Assembly: GCA_964613035.1 (NCBI GenBank)
Contig: CAZTFQ010000005.1
Coordinates: 50,722-114,721 of the forward strand
DNA length: 64,000 nucleotides
Direction: 5' to 3'
DNA from: CAVIQK01 sp964613035
GTDB lineage: Bacteria > Bacillota > Clostridia > Christensenellales > DTU072
This document shows, piece after piece, positions 21,371 to 28,739 of the stretch. Every line of letters begins with the position of its first letter. The first letter of the stretch is position 1. The position numbers were made by a program, and so were the translations under genes. The notes beneath the pieces are model-generated. The model was given only the letters and a program-made list of their open reading frames with translations. It was not told the DNA's origin and did no database searches.

Positions 21371-23344
21371 TCAATTCTTATATTCCAATTCTACTATCTT
21401 GACTTCCGACGGAGCCAACGTTACGGTGAAGTCGCCCGACGCTCTCTCGGGAGCGGTCCGTACGGGATAATGCTCGTGCCACTCGTATTCTCCGTCCTTA
21501 AAGGTAAATTTTTTAAGTTGCAACGTAAACGATTGCGTCGAGTCGGGAGAGGGGTTACGGAAAGATATTATCGCCCTATTGCCGTCCGTGCCTATATAGC
21601 CGTAGACTTCTTCTTTTTCCGGGAGACCGCCGAAATAGGTAGAATCGGATATGACGGAGAAGTTGTCTTCAACCCACTTAAGGACGCGGGCGTTAATCGC
21701 GTATTTATCGCCCTCCGCCATCATCTCGGGGGTATAATATAGCTCTATGAATCCGCTACCGCGCATAAGGCAGGAATAGAGATACTTTTCGAATTCCTCG
21801 TCGGTATATTTTACCGTACGATGCGTTTTGTCGGGCAACGGCGGGTTGTAATTCTTCTTGCCGTAATTGGGCTCGTGATTGTAGATATATTGAGGAGGAA
21901 GCTGAATCTGACGCTCGTACGTGAGATTATAGTATCTGCCGTCTCTGTAGTTGAGGCATTGATCCAGGTCGGAACCTCTTCCGACGTAGTTCATATCGCC
22001 GGCGTTGTTCATCCATATAGCAGAGGCGTATTCTAGGAAAAACGACGAGCAATGAGCGTACGAAGTAAGATTGATAAAGACGTCGGGATTGACCTCGCGC
22101 ATCTTTTTGAAAACTTTAATCCACTCTTCCCAAAGATACGTATAGAAATACACACCGTCCTTACCGCCCACGGGGTGACCGTGCCGAGTAGACCTACACG
22201 GTTTCAATGCGAAGCCGTCCAGCTTGAAGTACGATACGTTGCTGTTCCGCATAAACCATATCAATCTGTCTCCGACGTCTTTAATATAGTTTGGGTCCCC
22301 TGTACAGACGTCTTGGGATGCCAAATTGAATTTATAGCCTATCTTTTCGAGTCTCCTGCCGTATCGAGGAGTTTCTGCGGTATAACCGCCTCTGGGGCCT
22401 AGCCAAAGCCCGAAGTGAGAGTTGAACGAAGCGGTGAGAGTCGATTCCTCGTGAAAATCGGAAGAGAATCTCGTATTGTCCACGCTCCAGAGTTTACGTG
22501 CTTTATAGTCAGTCCATCCGTCGTCAATGACGTAACAATCGATATCTCTGAGACCCGACGAAGAGAATCCGTCGTGAATCGCCTTAAAAGACGAGGTGAT
22601 CTTCTTTGAATCGATATCCAGCATATAGTCGTACCAGGAATTGAAAGTTATATAGACGGAAGGTTTCCTCGAAAAGGTATGGACGTAGTTAAAAAACGCA
22701 GTTCTCGCGGCTATCATATCGGGAGCAATCGCGGCTCCTATGACGAACGGAGGAGGCGTCAGGACGCCGCCGCATTCTTTAATCGTCCTGCCGAAGTGAT
22801 ATTTATGGATTGTGAAACCGTCCTCGATATAATTGTCGCCTACTGGGGAGCGGAACGCAGAGAAAGTCGTGCCGTTGTAGACGGGCTGACCGAGCGACTG
22901 AATATACGGTGATATGGTGACTATCTCGTCGACGACGGGTCTCGACCAAGAAAAGTCCGCGGACCGGGGGTGAGATTCCCCGCGAAAGTCCGCGATGAAG
23001 ACGTCGGCGTCGTCGGAAGTTATCGTGACGTCCTTTTTCAAAACCTCGCTGTCGGAAGAGAAACGTTCCGTTATCGTAAATGTAACGTCGTCTCCCCTTA
23101 CCTCCAACACTATGCCGTCGTCGATAAAGCGAGCCGTTGCGGTCGAAGAATCCGCTACCGAAGCCTCGGGACGGAAAAGACGTCTTCTCGCAAAAGATTT
23201 AGTCCTATAATACGATATGGAAAATTCCGCGTCGTCGGAGAGGACGAATTTCTCTCCCGTGAGAAGGTTTTCTACGGTGTTGAGAGTAATTTTGCCGTCG
23301 GTTATTTCTATGGTTTTTCTAATATTAGAAGTAGAATAAATCAT
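21371..23344 (-). CDS. GH36-like (clan GH-D) alpha-galactosidase-type glycoside hydrolase
   Basis: The 657-residue protein has the layout of GH36/GH27 alpha-galactosidases. An N-terminal beta-sandwich (to ~residue 220) precedes a (beta/alpha)8 barrel with YVIDDGW (271-277), GLWLGPRGGY (312-321) and YFKLDGF (372-378). Asp376 of KLD matches the family nucleophile, and the acid/base may be Asp450 (NNAGD) or a nearby Asp. A C-terminal beta domain ends near ELEYKN. No signal peptide is seen, so it is probably cytoplasmic and acts on imported oligosaccharides. It is the last gene of a five-gene operon, 14 bases after the aminotransferase-like gene, with AAGGA before the ATG. Unlike two operon partners its active site looks intact. 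True substrate unknown; the family also contains transglycosidases. Confidence 0.7.
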   Translation of the reverse strand: MIYSTSNIRKTIEITDGKITLNTVENLLTGEKFVLSDDAEFSISYYRTKSFARRRLFRPEASVADSSTATARFIDDGIVLEVRGDDVTFTITERFSSDSEVLKKDVTITSDDADVFIADFRGESHPRSADFSWSRPVVDEIVTISPYIQSLGQPVYNGTTFSAFRSPVGDNYIEDGFTIHKYHFGRTIKECGGVLTPPPFVIGAAIAPDMIAARTAFFNYVHTFSRKPSVYITFNSWYDYMLDIDSKKITSSFKAIHDGFSSSGLRDIDCYVIDDGWTDYKARKLWSVDNTRFSSDFHEESTLTASFNSHFGLWLGPRGGYTAETPRYGRRLEKIGYKFNLASQDVCTGDPNYIKDVGDRLIWFMRNSNVSYFKLDGFALKPCRSTRHGHPVGGKDGVYFYTYLWEEWIKVFKKMREVNPDVFINLTSYAHCSSFFLEYASAIWMNNAGDMNYVGRGSDLDQCLNYRDGRYYNLTYERQIQLPPQYIYNHEPNYGKKNYNPPLPDKTHRTVKYTDEEFEKYLYSCLMRGSGFIELYYTPEMMAEGDKYAINARVLKWVEDNFSVISDSTYFGGLPEKEEVYGYIGTDGNRAIISFRNPSPDSTQSFTLQLKKFTFKDGEYEWHEHYPVRTAPERASGDFTVTLAPSEVKIVELEYKN

Positions 23345-23358
23345 CGATATCTATCCTT

Positions 23359-24540
23359 TTAATTTTTTAGAGTTTTAAGAGCAGCTAAAAAAATCTCCGC
23401 GGTTGCGGCTATATCGTAGTCCTCTAGAGCCGCCGTCACGAAATTGACGTAGGGAGAAAAAAGCACGCCTCTTTCCGCGCAGGCGGACAACAGACGAGAA
23501 GTCTTCTCGAAAGTAGGATCGTCAGATATGCGGAAGGCGAATATCGAAGGGATGCCGGAGAAAATCAATTCCGTACCGCAGAGCCGAGAGGCTTTTTCCA
23601 GAGCCGATCTCAACTTAGTACCCTTCTTCTCTACCGCTACGTCGTAATCTATAGAGGACATCTTTTTCATAGTGGCGAGAGTCGCGGCGACGGACGTCGC
23701 GGAGGCGAAGAAGTTTTCCGTATATTCCAGCTCTGAAAATTCCGTTTTGAATTTTTCTTTTCCTGCGACTATACCTATGGAGTAGCCGTTGGAAAGAGAG
23801 CTGCCGAAAACTATAATGTCGGTGTCTGCTTTGAATGCGAAGTCGCCGCCTTTAAGTCCCGTGCGCATGCCGGAGAGAATTTCGTCCACTATCAATACGG
23901 AGCCTCTTTCTTCCGTAAGTCGACCGACTCGACGCAGATATTCCGAATCGCCTCGAAGTATTCCTCCGTCGGTAGGAAGCAGGAGCGGAAGCACCACTGC
24001 GGCAATTTCGTCCGTAAGAGCCGCGGATAGCGCGTCTATGTCGCCGTACGGCACCGTAATCACGCTGTCTTTAAGATTAATCGATCTATAGCCGTCGAAA
24101 ATAACGACTTTCTTTCTCGAAGTGTAACTTTTGGCGCCTTTTATCGCCAGTCTGAGAGCTTCTTGAGGGGTCTTGGAAAAAGATGCCCAATCGGCGGACC
24201 AAACGTTGGAGACGATATATGAAGCCAGTTCTACCGTAATAGTCGAGGCAAGGGACGTATTGTCGCACTTGGACAACTGAATTTTCACAGCCTCGTCGAC
24301 GTCGGCGTCTCTATAACCTAGAGATATCTCGCCTATAGAACATCTGTAATCGATAAAGTCGTTGCCGTCGGCGTCAAGCAAGTGGACGCCTTTAACCTTC
24401 TCCGCAAAAAAGGGATAAGAATCTACGGGCAACAGTCTGGCGGTGAAAGGATTTTGCAATCCGTAAATGCCTCCGGGAATAACCTCGGTGGCTTTTCGGA
24501 ACAATTCGTGCGATTTTTTATACTCGTAAACTTTTTTCAT
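23359..24540 (-). CDS. Class-III aminotransferase-like protein lacking the PLP lysine
   Basis: The 393-residue fold is recognisably that of class III PLP enzymes such as glutamate-1-semialdehyde aminomutase: VIPGGIYG, GNDFIDYRCSIG, LIVDEILSGMR and DIIVFGSSLSNGYSIG. The conserved Asp of the VDE motif is present. The invariant lysine (FGK.hGNG in the family) is Ser249 here (numbered from the TTG codon at 24546, two residues earlier); DNA on the minus strand reads TTCGGCAGCTCT, so this is not a translation slip. The usual GTEA/GSEA phosphate-binding segment is also degenerate (FSKTPQEALRL), and the stretch after FDGYRS is shortened. Known chemistry of the family needs the lysine, so an aminotransferase role is unlikely; a ligand-binding or scaffold role is inferred. 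ATG 24540 is chosen because the TTG at 24546 overlaps the upstream stop and has no better ribosome site. Confidence 0.75.
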   Translation of the reverse strand: MKKVYEYKKSHELFRKATEVIPGGIYGLQNPFTARLLPVDSYPFFAEKVKGVHLLDADGNDFIDYRCSIGEISLGYRDADVDEAVKIQLSKCDNTSLASTITVELASYIVSNVWSADWASFSKTPQEALRLAIKGAKSYTSRKKVVIFDGYRSINLKDSVITVPYGDIDALSAALTDEIAAVVLPLLLPTDGGILRGDSEYLRRVGRLTEERGSVLIVDEILSGMRTGLKGGDFAFKADTDIIVFGSSLSNGYSIGIVAGKEKFKTEFSELEYTENFFASATSVAATLATMKKMSSIDYDVAVEKKGTKLRSALEKASRLCGTELIFSGIPSIFAFRISDDPTFEKTSRLLSACAERGVLFSPYVNFVTAALEDYDIAATAEIFLAALKTLKN

Positions 24541-24542
24541 AA

Positions 24543-25301
24543 TCAAGAAAAGAATTTAATTCTTCTGTCCTCTCTCATAAGAGCGTCCAGCTGAGAGACG
24601 TAGCCTGACGGAATCGCTTCGCCCAGTCCCACCGACTCGCGCAGACCGACTTTGCCTGTAGCGTAGTCCAGATACGCGTCCGCGCTGACGAATTCAAGCG
24701 CGGCGAGAGGTTTTTCCGACGGACGACGTTCCGTAGACACGTAGTAATCTCTGGAAACAATCGTCCGACAAGACGATTTTCGCAGTTTAATTTCCACTTC
24801 GCCGTTAAAGAGCTTCCTGGCGATCTTTCTCGCTTCCGGGTCGTAAGAAAAGAGCTCCTGAAGAGCGTACGTCCTGTGATTGAAAATAATCTCGGCGGCG
24901 GTGCGACGGACGGTCTCGTCCTCAAAATCGACTTTGCAATCGATATAATCGAGGATTAATTTTATAAGAGGCTTGAGCGTGGACTTAAAAAACTTCCTTC
25001 TTTTGAACACCCCGCGGTCGGAATAGGGCGTTTTTCCCGATAAAATTTTTTCTACGCTCTTATCGGAAGAGGCTATTATCATATCCACGTCCTTTTTACC
25101 CCAATCGCACTCGGTGAAGAAACATCTGCCTTCTTTGAACGCCAACACAAAAGAGTGCGAGGCGTATCTGACGCCGACGGTGGTCGGAGTCGAGAGATTT
25201 TCGACGATTGCGCGAGCTTCTTTATCGCGATCGACGAGAATAGCGAGTCCCGTAAGGGCACCGATGATTTTTATACGGTTACTTAAAATCGCATCCGTCA
25301 T
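24543..25301 (-). CDS. Unknown operon protein, possibly SCP2-like
   Basis: The start is set by an ATGA overlap with the upstream gene and an AGGAGG site eight bases before this ATG. A longer reading from 25409 would lie inside the upstream gene and is rejected. The 252-residue product is soluble, basic and without signal peptide or membrane segment. A stretch of residues ~45-90 (FVLAFKEGRCFF...VDMIIASSDKSVEKILSGKT) is weakly like the sheet-and-helix part of SCP2/sterol-carrier domains, and a similar segment may recur near the C-terminus (YLDYATGKVGL). I cannot assign a function. Its translational coupling to the MoaA-like gene and near-overlap with the aminotransferase-like gene suggest the three products are made in fixed ratio and may form a complex. 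Confidence 0.7.
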   Translation of the reverse strand: MTDAILSNRIKIIGALTGLAILVDRDKEARAIVENLSTPTTVGVRYASHSFVLAFKEGRCFFTECDWGKKDVDMIIASSDKSVEKILSGKTPYSDRGVFKRRKFFKSTLKPLIKLILDYIDCKVDFEDETVRRTAAEIIFNHRTYALQELFSYDPEARKIARKLFNGEVEIKLRKSSCRTIVSRDYYVSTERRPSEKPLAALEFVSADAYLDYATGKVGLRESVGLGEAIPSGYVSQLDALMREDRRIKFFS

Positions 25302-26179
25302 ATTCGTCCTCCTATTTTTCTTTTGACCGATGCTTCTATCGCGCTCTCCATAAGAGGCACGTTGGATAAATAAGGCGACAGAGAAAATCTCATATCGCTC
25401 CTTTCGCACGGATACAGGTAGCCGTCTTCCGACACTTTAACGGAGTTGCAATTCCTGCAAAAACCGTCCGCATCGGGCGTAACCACGAGAAGAGAATGTC
25501 CCTTATATGAATAACTTTTGGCGGTGCCGTCGTCGAAAATATCCGTCCTGACGAAATCGTTTTCTCGGACAAACTCGTTAAGAGAAGAGTAATTTTCCGC
25601 ATAAAACGCCGGCGTTACCTCAGCCTGAGGAAGTTCTATCAACTTGATTTTTGCACGGACGTCTTTTGAGAAATTCAAAAACGTCGGCAATTCTTTATCT
25701 CGGAGAGTTTTCGTGAAGTAGACGTTGAGACGAAAATCGTCGAATCCTATTTCCGCGGTCCGAGTTATCGCGTTAAGAAGGTCCTTAAGAGACGCGCCAC
25801 CCGTCAGGTCCGCATATCTGTCGATATTGAGAGTATCTATATTGACGGATACTCCTTCTACTCCTATTCTTCTTAGATCCGCCGCATACGCCCCGAGAGC
25901 GGGAGACGCGGTAGTGACGAAGAGGCGTCTGTCGGAGGAGGCGAGTTTAGTGAGAATATCCATTATATCCTCGCGCGAAAACGGTTCTGCGGAGACGCGG
26001 ATTTTTTCTATACCTTTATTGACGAATGCGGAGACTATATTGGCGTATTCCTCGGGAAGGAGGAGCTCTTCGAATTCCTTAAAGCCTGAAGAAGGAATAG
26101 CATACGAAAAGTCATACGCACGGCGGTCCGTAACGGAAAGCTTGAGATAATTAACGTTACGATTGTAGCCGTCCTTCAT
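25298..26179 (-). CDS. MoaA-like protein that has lost the radical-SAM cluster
   Basis: The 293-residue protein aligns along its length with GTP 3',8-cyclase MoaA: it opens MKDGYNRNVNYLKLSVTDR, has KIRVSAEPFSR where MoaA has KIRLTGGEPL.R, VNIDTLN, IKLIELP, and ends KRKIGGRI, recalling MoaA's C-terminal GG. The radical-SAM CxxxCxxC is replaced by Arg20, Phe24 and Ala27 (DRRAYDFSYAIP), and the SAM-binding GGEP is SAEP. The second, substrate-side cluster motif is kept: Cys241, Cys244 and Cys258. So it probably binds one [4Fe-4S] cluster but cannot cleave SAM in the usual way. No other molybdopterin gene is in the window. It starts one base after the DUF1846 stop with no clear ribosome site, implying translational coupling. 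Confidence 0.8.
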   Translation of the reverse strand: MKDGYNRNVNYLKLSVTDRRAYDFSYAIPSSGFKEFEELLLPEEYANIVSAFVNKGIEKIRVSAEPFSREDIMDILTKLASSDRRLFVTTASPALGAYAADLRRIGVEGVSVNIDTLNIDRYADLTGGASLKDLLNAITRTAEIGFDDFRLNVYFTKTLRDKELPTFLNFSKDVRAKIKLIELPQAEVTPAFYAENYSSLNEFVRENDFVRTDIFDDGTAKSYSYKGHSLLVVTPDADGFCRNCNSVKVSEDGYLYPCERSDMRFSLSPYLSNVPLMESAIEASVKRKIGGRI

Positions 26180-26180
26180 T

Positions 26181-27665
26181 CTAATGGAAGAGTTTTTTCG
26201 AAGAGTATCTGGGGTCGGACGTCAGATTGATTCCGAGCCGACGGAAGGTAGACTCGTCCACGGGGGACAAGATGACCGTCGAATGGACGTCGCAACCTTT
26301 CAACAGACTCAGACACGACAAAGCTTTTCGCGCGAGCGAATTGGTCGCGGCGCAAATAGACAGCGCGATGAGTATCTCGTCGGTGTGTAGTCTGGGGTTG
26401 ACGGATCCGAGACGCTGCGTTTTAAGTTCTTGAATAGGCTCTATAATAACGGGAGAAATTAAATCCAAATCGTCGTCGATGTGCGCAAGAGCCTTGAGGG
26501 CATTGAGGAGCATCGCGGAAGAGCACCCCAGAAGATCGGTGGTCTTCCCTGTAACTATTCTGCCGTCGGGGAGTTCTATGGCGGCGGAGGGGGTGTCCGT
26601 AAGGCGGGCTTTTTCATTGGCGGCGACGGCTACGCGTCTGTCGGCGGTAGACAGGTCGAGGTTGTTCATCAAAACTTCGATTTTATTGACCGTATCTATG
26701 GAGCCTATTCCTCTTCTCTCGTCCACGAGCGCCTTATAATAGCGTCTGATGACTTCTTGGCGAGAGGCTTCACGACAAGCTTCGTCGTCGATAATTGCGT
26801 ATCCTATCATATTGACGCCCATATCGGTGGGGGACTTATAAGGAGAATAGCCGTAGATGTTTTTGAAAATGCGGTTAAGCACGGGGAAAATTTCCACGTC
26901 GCGGTTGTAGTTGACGGTAGAAACGCCGTATGCCGAGAGGTGATAGGGGTCTATCATATTGACGTCGTTGAGGTCTGCCGTAGCCGCCTCGTAGGCGATG
27001 TTGACGGGATGATTGAGGGGGATATTCCATATAGGAAAGGTCTCGTACTTGGCATAACCTGCCTTAACGCCTCTTTTTTGTTCGTGATACAATTGAGACA
27101 GGCACGTAGCCATCTTACCGCTTCCTGGCCCCGGGGCGGTAACTACGATAAGGGGACGGGTGGTCTCGATGTACTCGTTTTTTCCGTAGCCTTCATCGGA
27201 AACGATAACGTCGACGTTGGCGGGGTAGCCTGCTATCGGATAATGTTTATAGACTTTAATGCCCATTTTTTCGAGCTTTTTCTTGAAGACCAGGGCTTGT
27301 TTATACGCGTCGGAAAATCTGGACATAACGACGCTGCCTACGTAGAAGCCGCGTGCTCTGAAGATATCGATTAGTCTCAAGACATCGGCGTCGTATGTTA
27401 TACCGAGGTCTGCGCGAAGCTTGTTGGCTTCTATATCAATGCTGTTGATGGCGATCACTATCTCCGCCTGATCTTTAAGCCCCTCGAGCATAATGACTTT
27501 ATTGTCCGGTTTGAATCCCGGGAGCACTCTCGACGCGTGAAAATCGTCGAAAAGTTTCCCTCCGACCTCAAGATAAAGTTTACCGCCGAATTCTTTTATA
27601 CGCTCGCTGATACGAGACGTCTGTAACTCTAAATATTTATTGCTGTCAAAAGCTTGCTTAATCAT
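26181..27665 (-). CDS. DUF1846 family protein
   Basis: The 494-residue cytosolic protein matches the DUF1846 family by memory of its conserved blocks: IKQAFDSNKYLELQ at the start, KLYLEVGGKL.DD.HA.RVLPGF near residue 30, a glycine-rich loop APGPGSGKMATCLSQLYHE near residue 180, and conserved MIDPYHL and SPTDMGVNMIG. The biochemical role of the family is not known to me with certainty. It is the first gene of the five-gene operon. AAAGGAG precedes the ATG and a promoter sits 24 bases further up. The family is widespread in Firmicutes as a single gene, so its position ahead of two apparently catalytically dead enzymes is unusual. Confidence 0.85.
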   Translation of the reverse strand: MIKQAFDSNKYLELQTSRISERIKEFGGKLYLEVGGKLFDDFHASRVLPGFKPDNKVIMLEGLKDQAEIVIAINSIDIEANKLRADLGITYDADVLRLIDIFRARGFYVGSVVMSRFSDAYKQALVFKKKLEKMGIKVYKHYPIAGYPANVDVIVSDEGYGKNEYIETTRPLIVVTAPGPGSGKMATCLSQLYHEQKRGVKAGYAKYETFPIWNIPLNHPVNIAYEAATADLNDVNMIDPYHLSAYGVSTVNYNRDVEIFPVLNRIFKNIYGYSPYKSPTDMGVNMIGYAIIDDEACREASRQEVIRRYYKALVDERRGIGSIDTVNKIEVLMNNLDLSTADRRVAVAANEKARLTDTPSAAIELPDGRIVTGKTTDLLGCSSAMLLNALKALAHIDDDLDLISPVIIEPIQELKTQRLGSVNPRLHTDEILIALSICAATNSLARKALSCLSLLKGCDVHSTVILSPVDESTFRRLGINLTSDPRYSSKKLFH

Positions 27666-27688
27666 TTGAATACTCCTTTATGCTCTTT

Positions 27689-27717
27689 ATTATACATAAC
27701 GCGCGCGAAGATTTCAA
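27689..27717 (-). promoter_or_regulatory. Sigma-A promoter of the DUF1846/MoaA-like/GH36 operon
   Basis: Minus strand TTGAAA (27717-27712), 17-base spacer, TATAAT (27694-27689). It lies just upstream of the DUF1846 ribosome site and would drive all five minus-strand genes down to the terminator at 21324-21360. Confidence 0.75.
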
Positions 27718-27786
27718 GATAATTAAGAGTAAAACATCGGTGTAAAATTATGAAAAACAGACTTGAGTCAAACTCTCTCGTTAGGC

Positions 27787-27815
27787 TTGCAATATTCCGA
27801 TAATTGAAGTAAAAT
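27787..27815 (+). promoter_or_regulatory. Sigma-A promoter of the Dabb gene and tRNA-Pro(CGG)
   Basis: TTGCAA (27787-27792), 17-base spacer, TAAAAT (27810-27815), 37 bases before the Dabb start codon. The tRNA follows the gene by two bases, so both are probably on one transcript. Confidence 0.65.
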
Positions 27816-27852
27816 GTTTTTATAAACAAACGGAAAAATTCGGAGGTCCTAA

Positions 27853-28146
27853 ATGATAAAACACGTAGTAATGTTCAAGCTTAACAATCCCACTCCCACT
27901 CTGTGCTCCGACACGAAAGACGTTTTATTGTCAATGAAGGGCAACGTACCGGAAATAAAAGAAATCGAAGTTGGCGTAGACTTCTTGCATAGCGGAAGAA
28001 GTTATGATATAATGTTATCCGTTGTTTTGGAAGACAGAAGAGCTCTGGACACTTATCAAAACGATCCCTATCATTGCGGCGTAGTCAAAAGGCATATGCA
28101 CGCGGTAAGTAGCGCCAGCGTAGCCATAGACTACGATCTGGATTAA
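27853..28146 (+). CDS. Dabb (stress-responsive alpha/beta-barrel) domain protein
   Basis: The 97-residue protein begins MIKHVVMFKL, the hallmark of the dimeric ferredoxin-like Dabb domain, and continues with IKEIEVGVDFLHSGRSYDIML and DTYQNDPYH, both typical. The whole protein is one domain of the usual length. GGAGGT lies seven bases before the ATG. Family members range from small-molecule oxygenases and cyclases to proteins of unknown role, so the reaction cannot be named. It is encoded just before a tRNA-Pro gene, probably co-transcribed. Confidence 0.85.
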   Translation: MIKHVVMFKLNNPTPTLCSDTKDVLLSMKGNVPEIKEIEVGVDFLHSGRSYDIMLSVVLEDRRALDTYQNDPYHCGVVKRHMHAVSSASVAIDYDLD

Positions 28147-28148
28147 GA

Positions 28149-28225
28149 CGGGGCGTAGCGCAGTTTGGTAGCGCGTACGGTTCGGGACCGTAAGGTCGCA
28201 AGTTCAAATCTTGTCGCCCCGACCA
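28149..28225 (+). tRNA. tRNA-Pro (anticodon CGG), CCA encoded
   Basis: Acceptor CGGGGCG pairs with CGCCCCG. The anticodon stem TACGG/CCGTA closes the seven-base loop TTCGGGA, giving anticodon CGG. The T arm has TTCAAAT, and discriminator A plus CCA end at 28225. All four arms form. Confidence 0.93.
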
Positions 28226-28268
28226 AAAGAAAACGACGATTTTCGCAAGAATATCGTCGTTTTCTTTT
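28225..28268 (+). terminator. Intrinsic terminator after tRNA-Pro(CGG)
   Basis: A perfect 16-bp inverted repeat (28225-28240 with 28253-28268) has an A-rich left arm and a T-rich right arm. It begins at the last base of the tRNA CCA. It can also work on the minus strand. Confidence 0.8.
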
Positions 28269-28272
28269 GTAC

Positions 28273-28305
28273 TCTTCACTTTTCACTCTTCACTCTTCAC
28301 TTTTC
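28273..28305. repeat. Short direct repeats of TTCACTYTTCAC type
   Basis: Four to five imperfect copies of a CTTCACTYTT motif stand between the tRNA terminator and the 3' end of cdd. Such strings are common intergenic filler in low-GC MAGs; no function is evident. The next ~40 bases to the cdd stop contain nothing recognisable. Confidence 0.5.
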
Positions 28306-28342
28306 TCTCAATCGACGTTTTATAAGCAATTCGATTAATAAC

Positions 28343-28738
28343 TTATTTCAAGTGAAAGGCGAGCGGTAGAAGGTCTCCGAGGGTATATTCTCTATAATCG
28401 TCGGGGGTGCCGAGGACGATGACGAAGTCGTCGGGAGAGAATTCCGCCATGACCTGACGGCAGACGCCGCACGGTGCGCATACGGGGTCTAAGTCCGTTC
28501 CCTGCCCGCCTACTATTGCTATTCTGTCGAATTCTCGCACGCCCTCGCTGACCGCCTTGGCATACGCGGTCCTTTCCGCGCAAATCGTGGGAGTATGGAC
28601 TCCCGACTCGATATTACAGCCTAAAAAGACTCTGCCGTCCTTAGTAAGCAATGCGGCGCCGACGTTATAACCGCTATACGGGGTATAACAATTTTTTCTG
28701 GCTTCTTCTGCCAGAAGCATAAGCTCTCTATCAGTCAT
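28343..28738 (-). CDS. cdd: Cytidine deaminase
   Basis: The enzyme deaminates cytidine and deoxycytidine to uridine and deoxyuridine. The 131-residue length fits the small homotetrameric type. The zinc and proton-shuttle motifs are present: TICAERTAYAKAV (Cys and catalytic Glu of CAE) and CAPCGVCRQ (PCxxC). GYNVGAALLT and GCNIESG are typical substrate-site segments. ATG 28738 follows GAGAGGA; the TTG at 28753 lies within deoB and is rejected. It is the last gene of the nucleoside salvage operon, one base after deoB. It feeds uridine to the phosphorylase and kinase encoded upstream. Confidence 0.95.
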   Translation of the reverse strand: MTDRELMLLAEEARKNCYTPYSGYNVGAALLTKDGRVFLGCNIESGVHTPTICAERTAYAKAVSEGVREFDRIAIVGGQGTDLDPVCAPCGVCRQVMAEFSPDDFVIVLGTPDDYREYTLGDLLPLAFHLK

Positions 28739-28739
28739 A

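Noticed and set aside
25302..25409. N-terminal extension of the unknown operon protein
   Set aside because: It would overlap the MoaA-like gene by over 100 bases; the ATG at 25301 has a perfect AGGAGG site and a typical ATGA overlap.
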